The position numbers and the translations under genes are program-made. From NCBI GenBank assembly GCA_021325385.1, contig JAJPHH010000194.1, positions 1-46,046 of the forward strand: a DNA stretch of 46,046 nucleotides. Reading direction: 5' to 3'. This document shows, one piece after another, positions 42,141 to 46,046 of the stretch (its first letter is position 1; each line of letters opens with the position of its first letter). The notes beneath the pieces were generated by a model, which saw only the letters and a list, made by a program, of their open reading frames with translations, was not told where the DNA came from and made no database searches. The DNA is from Alphaproteobacteria bacterium. Its GTDB lineage: Bacteria; Pseudomonadota; Alphaproteobacteria; Rhizobiales; Beijerinckiaceae.

Positions 42141-42485
42141 AATTTGGCACAGATTGGCGCTTGTTCGCCACGGACGGCTGAACGCGAACGACCGGGCAGA
42201 TGAAGAAGGACGACGCCATGCGCGAGCCGGCTCCGACGCAGAATGTCGTGGGCCATTCGATGGCTGTAGAATACGAGCCGCCTACCCCATTGCCCGGATG
42301 GCGGCCGTGCGGTCGAAGCCTGACGAGAGACGTCTACCCGGAGCGAGAGCGATCATGAGACGCAACAAAAGGCTAGTCGATTCCGGGCCATGAAAACTGC
42401 CGCGTCAAGGCCGATGGCCACCATAGACGCTGCAGAACCTGCTTGCGGGGGAGCAACGGTTAGGTCGACGAAGGAGCGACTGTCG
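41929..42485. other. poorly coding gap before GINT1-like gene
   Basis: The 557-bp gap holds the small frame at 41925-42140 and the GGGTAATCC motif at 42064-42072. Frames in 42154-42485 run into the next gene but show no clear coding character. Confidence 0.4.
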
Positions 42486-44111
42486 ATGCACGGAGACATT
42501 CAAGCAGCCGCCGCTGGCGCCGGACAGGCTGTGACGTCGGAACCGCGTCGAATATGCGTCGTGCTCGATAAAGGAAATCTTCTCCGCTGGCACTTGTGGC
42601 TCGTCGATTCCTTACGTGCGCAATACGACGTCTTCGCCCTTCTAAAAGCCGACGCGGAAACTGTTCGTCTACCCCTCTCGTGCAAATTGGCTTTCGAACT
42701 CGAGCGGCTCATCTACCGTATCCCGCCTGGCGCAGCCATCGACCGGATCGAAGCTGAGGCGTTTAAAGCGCCTGTCCTGTGCGGCGACGACGAATCTGAA
42801 ACGTTCGACATCGCCATTGATTGCACGGGCGCCAGCAACGGCGTCGTTCAAGCAGAGAGGACTTTGAACGTCCTGTTCAACGGCCTGCCGGGCGAGATCG
42901 GCGCGCTGGCCGCGCTGCTTGATAATCTTTCAATTTGTGTTTCAATCGAAGAGGTTGAGCGCCCAGGGATTTGGGTGACGGCGACGCCGGCGCTTGCCGA
43001 CCGAAGAGTGCTCATCCGGGCGATCGACACCGCCTGCTCGTTCGCAATTGATCTGATCGCCAAAGCGGTCAGGCAGCATCCATTTCAAGCGAACGCGCGC
43101 GTTCCGCCGTCGCGCGCACGCCCGCCAAGTTCTACAGCCGGGCTGGCCTATGTCGTCGCGAGTCTGGCCTGGAAGGCCAATCGGTTTCTTTCTTTGCGAC
43201 TGGCTGATCGAGAGCAATGGTCGGTCGCATACCGTTGGATTGACGGCGACGCTCTCATCGTCGAACGCGAGGCCGAGTTCACGTTGCTCGCCGACAGCGG
43301 CCGAAGTTATTACGCTGACCCTTTTATCCTGCGGCGCGGTGGCCGCACCGCGTTGTTCATGGAAGAATTTTCGTTCAGTACCATGCGCGGCCGGATCGCT
43401 GTCGCTTTCGTCGAAAAGGACGGCTCGGTGTCCCAGCCCCGTCCGGCGCTTGAGGAAGATCACCACCTTTCCTACCCTCAGGTTTTCGAGTCTGACGGCG
43501 AGGTTTGGATGGTGCCGGAATCGGGCGCCAATTCCAGCATCGACCTGTACCGGGCGACCGACTTTCCGTTTCGTTGGCGTCACGAGGCGACGCTACTCGA
43601 AGGAGCCGCCGCTTACGACGCGACGCTCGTTCATGATGACGCGGGCTGGTGGATGCTCGCGGCGACGAGGCTTGGACGCGGTACTGGCTGGGACCGGCTC
43701 AGCATTTTTCACGCTCGACACCTCCTCGGACGCTGGCAGGCTTGCGCGGACAATCCGGTCGTTCTCGACGCGCGCGCAGCGAGGCCCGCCGGCGCGATAA
43801 TATCGAGATTCGGCGCTCGCCTGCGGCCGGTGCAAGATTGCGGCGCCTATTATGGCGCGGCAATCGGCTTGTGGCGAATCGACCGGCTTGATCAAAACGG
43901 CTTTGAGCAGACACAGGTCGCGAAAATCGCCAGCGATCGCTTCGGCGTCCACACGTATAATGCCGCCTACGGTCTCGAGGTCGTCGACGCTTTCGGCAAA
44001 ACGCGTGGGCGCAGGACAGCGACATTCACCTGCGAGAGCGTGCCTCTCATCGGGCAAGCCGCCAATATCGATCGCCCGGCTTTGTCCGGATTCAAAATCG
44101 CGCCGATATAG
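42486..44111 (+). CDS. GINT1-like beta-propeller glycosyltransferase-associated protein
   Basis: A 541-aa protein. The C-terminal 300 residues show the five-bladed propeller pattern of the glucosamine inositolphosphorylceramide transferase (GINT1) N-terminal family: YYADPFILRRGGRTALFMEE, HHLSYPQVFESDGEVWMVPE, SSIDLYRATDFPFRW, AYDATLVHDDAGWWMLAAT and RPVQDCGAYYGAAI. Residues 1-190 look like a nucleotide- or formyl-transferase-like Rossmann domain (RICVVLDKGNLLRWHLWLVD). ATG 42486 has AAGGAG 9 nt upstream; ATG 42390 lacks one. Bacterial homologs sit in glycan or natural product clusters. Exact reaction unknown. Confidence 0.75.
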   Translation: MHGDIQAAAAGAGQAVTSEPRRICVVLDKGNLLRWHLWLVDSLRAQYDVFALLKADAETVRLPLSCKLAFELERLIYRIPPGAAIDRIEAEAFKAPVLCGDDESETFDIAIDCTGASNGVVQAERTLNVLFNGLPGEIGALAALLDNLSICVSIEEVERPGIWVTATPALADRRVLIRAIDTACSFAIDLIAKAVRQHPFQANARVPPSRARPPSSTAGLAYVVASLAWKANRFLSLRLADREQWSVAYRWIDGDALIVEREAEFTLLADSGRSYYADPFILRRGGRTALFMEEFSFSTMRGRIAVAFVEKDGSVSQPRPALEEDHHLSYPQVFESDGEVWMVPESGANSSIDLYRATDFPFRWRHEATLLEGAAAYDATLVHDDAGWWMLAATRLGRGTGWDRLSIFHARHLLGRWQACADNPVVLDARAARPAGAIISRFGARLRPVQDCGAYYGAAIGLWRIDRLDQNGFEQTQVAKIASDRFGVHTYNAAYGLEVVDAFGKTRGRRTATFTCESVPLIGQAANIDRPALSGFKIAPI

Positions 44112-44457
44112 GCTTCCAGCGGGGATGATGACAGCCCGGGCTTGCCGGTTTCTCGGCGGTTACGACCGATCGAAGCCGCCGCCGAAACATATGACTTGTG
44201 CGCGCAAGTCGCCTCTCACTGTTCAAGACAGACCACCGATGCCGGGCCGGGGCGCCGCGCTTTCGGTACGAAAGCGTCCAAGAGCCCTCAAAGCCTATTG
44301 TATTCTTCAAAAAACGTGTTAATTTGTATTAAGTTTATTTTTAATTTCGGCCAAGTCTTTGAATGTTGGTTTATTTTGGTGACGGCCCAACCGGCAACAA
44401 GCCGGATGTGAGGTGAATGGAGCGTAACGTGTAAGGGGCGTAACGCGGGGGTTCCCA
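44112..44457. promoter_or_regulatory. AT-rich upstream region of LuxR-type gene
   Basis: A 346-bp gap. 44300-44380 is the AT-richest patch nearby and has three TTAA words at 44319, 44329 and 44341 with spacers of 6 and 8 nt (not the CtrA 7). A direct repeat follows at 44422-44445. Confidence 0.5.
44422..44445. promoter_or_regulatory. direct repeat GCGTAACG x2
   Basis: GCGTAACG at 44422-44429 and 44438-44445, 16 bp apart, directly before the LuxR-type gene (ATG 44458). Could be an autoregulatory operator or overlap the translation start region. Confidence 0.4.
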
Positions 44458-45198
44458 ATGCGGGAAGCTTTTTCGGTTTTAGTCGTCGAACCCAATTCTC
44501 TCTTTCGTGAAGGTCTCTGTCGGATTTTAAGGGCTGCGCATTTCCGGGTGGCGAAGGACGCTCCGGCGATCGACCCGATCCTTTTGCAGTCGTCGGGCGA
44601 CAATATTGATCTGTTGCTGCTCATCGGCGCGGGGACCGATCACCGAGAGGCGATCAGGCAAATTGAGCTTTTCAAGGAAAAATACTCGAATGGTCGAGTA
44701 GCCGTCCTCGCGGACCGCCATAGACCTAATGAAATCCTCGCGACGTTCAAGTCTGGGGCAAACGCTTATTTCATGCAGAACACCCCCTGCGACGCCTTCG
44801 TCAGATCGCTGGATCTGGTGATGCGTGGCCAAACGCTGATACCCGCGGAAATCCTCGCATCTTTCATGGTTCAGGGAGACGTCGCCGAAAGCGTTCCTAG
44901 GGACGTGGCCGCCGTAGCCATCCCGGCCCAGGCCGCCCCGCCGCGACCTGGCGCGCCAAAACTATCCGCGCAAGAAACTCGCATCTTGCAATATTTGATC
45001 GCCGGCGATTCGAATAAGGTGATCGCGCGAAAGATCGAGATTGCCGAAGCGACGGTGAAGGTTCATATCAAGGCCATACTCCGCAAAATACAGGTCCACA
45101 ACAGGACGCAAGCCGCGATCTGGGCGATGAACAACAATTCGCTGCATTCCGGAATTGTTACGAACATCAATGGCAAAGGTGGATTCAACGTCGCTTGA
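44458..45198 (+). CDS. LuxR/NarL-type regulator with pseudo-receiver
   Basis: A 246-aa protein with a receiver-like domain (1-125), an Ala/Pro linker (140-165) and a GerE/LuxR HTH (about 168-222, LSAQETRILQYLIAGDSNKV, IAEATVKVHIKAILRK). The receiver lost its phosphorylation site: the phosphoacceptor position is Ile56 (DLLLLIGAG), the acidic pair is Glu11-Pro12, and the Lys position is Gln107 (AYFMQNTP). Phosphorylation is therefore unlikely; dimerisation or a ligand may control it. At the end of the polysaccharide locus, it is a candidate local regulator. Confidence 0.88.
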   Translation: MREAFSVLVVEPNSLFREGLCRILRAAHFRVAKDAPAIDPILLQSSGDNIDLLLLIGAGTDHREAIRQIELFKEKYSNGRVAVLADRHRPNEILATFKSGANAYFMQNTPCDAFVRSLDLVMRGQTLIPAEILASFMVQGDVAESVPRDVAAVAIPAQAAPPRPGAPKLSAQETRILQYLIAGDSNKVIARKIEIAEATVKVHIKAILRKIQVHNRTQAAIWAMNNNSLHSGIVTNINGKGGFNVA

Positions 45199-45268
45199 CT
45201 TGTCGTCGCCAGCTTTCGGAAGATTCGTGCGGCGGCGATGCGCCGGGTTGGGCGCGCTAACTAATTGC

Positions 45269-45544
45269 TCATTGGCCGCCTTGCCGAACCGTGAAGGCGG
45301 CGATGGCTTCGGCGATGGTTAGCCTTGAGATCAGGTCTTCGTCCGAAGCGGCTTTGTCTTCCAGCGAGTGACCGACTTCTGCGCCGTCGAGAATCCGGTA
45401 GGTCAGCTGGTTCCAGGCGCCTATCCGCGGCCTGCTGCGACGGTTTTGCGGCCGCTTTTCGGGCGCGCCGACGGCGCGCGCGCTCAGCGCCAATGGCGTA
45501 TTATCGAGCAGCACGACGAAGCTCCTGACCGTCAAGTCTGTCAT
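45269..45544 (-). CDS. small hypothetical protein, 91 aa
   Basis: Not recognised. ATG 45544 has AAGGGG about 9 nt upstream. TTG 45565 would add seven residues. The product begins MTDLTVRSFVVLLDNTPLAL, has an Arg/Pro-rich middle, and ends SRLTIAEAIAAFTVRQGGQ. No signal peptide or membrane segment. Convergent with the LuxR-type gene. Confidence 0.5.
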   Translation of the reverse strand: MTDLTVRSFVVLLDNTPLALSARAVGAPEKRPQNRRSRPRIGAWNQLTYRILDGAEVGHSLEDKAASDEDLISRLTIAEAIAAFTVRQGGQ

Positions 45545-45943
45545 CAGCGATTCCCCTTTTTCCAATACGACGACGCCCGCTCGCAGCGCACGCGCTTAGC
45601 GGCCCTGTGGGGCGGGCGCTGTCCTTTTTAGGCTACATTGATCCCTCGCCGCCCGCGACCGTTCTCGGCGTATGGGCTGCGTACCGCGCGTATGAGGATG
45701 TCATCGGACCGCAATGGAGATCAATCCGAGCTTCAACAATAGTTCCATCTATGCCCTGACCAAAAGGGGTACCCCTTTTTCGCGCGAGCGCGCCAGGCTC
45801 CCTCAAAGAGATGATCTCGACGCGCTGGATCGCGATCGTCGGCTCAACTGGAAGCGAGGCGCAAATTCGTGAGGACCAGCGACCAATCGCCGTAAGTCCG
45901 AGCAGCGACGCCGCGCGCATTTGATCTCGCTCGTCATTGCGCC
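45545..45943. other. intergenic stretch before glmS 3' end
   Basis: The stretch contains the palindrome at 45762-45779. A 95-codon minus-strand frame (45633-45920) shows no recognisable pattern and no clear ribosome site, so I leave it out. Confidence 0.4.
45762..45779. terminator. 18-bp perfect palindrome, possible terminator
   Basis: AAAAGGGGTACCCCTTTT is fully self-complementary, followed by one more T on the plus strand. It lies downstream of glmS (minus strand). A bidirectional terminator (stem AAAAGGG/CCCTTTT, short loop) or an operator are both possible. Confidence 0.4.
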
Positions 45944-46046
45944 CTACTCCACGGTGACCGACTTGGCGAGGTTCCGCGGCTGGTCGGCGTCTTTGCCCAT
46001 GAGCACGGCGGTGTGATAGGCGATCATCTGCACCGGCGCGGCGTAG
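45944..46046 (-). CDS. glmS: glucosamine-6-phosphate synthase, C-terminal end (partial)
   Basis: Only the last 34 residues are in the window; the gene runs off the right edge. The translation [20 protein letters not shown] followed by [13 protein letters not shown] then TAG is the highly conserved C-terminus of GlmS, including the C-tail [13 protein letters not shown] that closes over the isomerase site. The enzyme makes glucosamine-6-phosphate for peptidoglycan, LPS and other amino-sugar glycans, so it marks the return to core genome or supplies the neighbouring glycan locus. Confidence 0.95.
   Translation of the reverse strand, partial: YAAPVQMIAYHTAVLMGKDADQPRNLAKSVTVE

Noticed and set aside
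44319-44344. TTAA triplet upstream of LuxR-type gene as CtrA site
   Set aside because: Spacers are 6 and 8 nt, not 7, and the patch is simply AT-rich.
1-46046. CRISPR array, tRNA or rRNA genes
   Set aside because: No regularly spaced repeats with unique spacers and no tRNA- or rRNA-like sequence were found by reading; small RNAs cannot be excluded.

Overview
The window looks like chromosome of a GC-rich alphaproteobacterium of the Rhizobiales (Hyphomicrobiales). Evidence: Cpa/Tad pilus genes of alphaproteobacterial type, a DUF995 protein, an ExoF-like exporter, and three perfect matches to the CtrA consensus TTAA-N7-TTAA. The family (Beijerinckiaceae or Methylocystaceae) is only a guess.

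Layout. (1) 1-448: no gene; three inverted repeats, one of a common dispersed type. (2) 449-7566, minus strand: Tad/Cpa pilus operon cpaB-cpaC-lipoprotein-tadG-tadE-tadE-like-cpaE. cpaF and tadBC are not visible. (3) 7796-10171, plus strand: fatty acid hydroxylase-type membrane enzyme, a small membrane protein, the prepilin peptidase CpaA and a small secreted Cys-rich protein. (4) 10332-13952, minus strand: acyltransferase, PAP2-type phosphatase/transferase and a polytopic GT-C-like protein. (5) 14110-14540, minus strand: two tandem Flp pilins (the second is only 59 codons) under a CtrA box. A membrane-anchored Cache-like sensor diverges from them, followed by an RseP protease, a small secreted protein and a degenerate NtrC-family regulator. 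(6) 18.7-22.6 kb: a patchy accessory zone with two paralogous Xre-type regulators, a DUF995 protein, small ORFs and a decayed IS256-type transposase. (7) 22.6-45.2 kb: a large surface-polysaccharide locus. Its minus-strand genes are GT2, GT-C-like, DUF1616-like, flippase, RraA-like, two ATP-grasp ligases, NADP-isocitrate dehydrogenase paralog, ExoF-like exporter, secreted DUF4832 protein and a 2-oxoglutarate/Fe(II) oxygenase. A mixed-strand section adds a methyltransferase, three more glycosyltransferases, a GINT1-like beta-propeller protein and a LuxR-type regulator with a pseudo-receiver. (8) The right edge holds a small ORF and the 3' end of glmS.

How it works together. The pilus genes (secretin, inner-membrane parts, minor pilins, peptidase, pilins) are spread over about 14 kb and share CtrA-type boxes, suggesting cell-cycle-timed piliation. 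The polysaccharide locus has glycosyltransferases, a flippase and an outer-membrane exporter, but also an unusual metabolic core: a dedicated isocitrate dehydrogenase, an RraA-family aldolase/decarboxylase-like protein, two ATP-grasp ligases and a 2OG oxygenase. The best hypothesis for a new system is an exported glycan or glycopeptide decorated with an amino or keto acid made inside the cluster. Both response regulators in the window lack the phosphoacceptor aspartate, so neither is likely to be a conventional two-component output.
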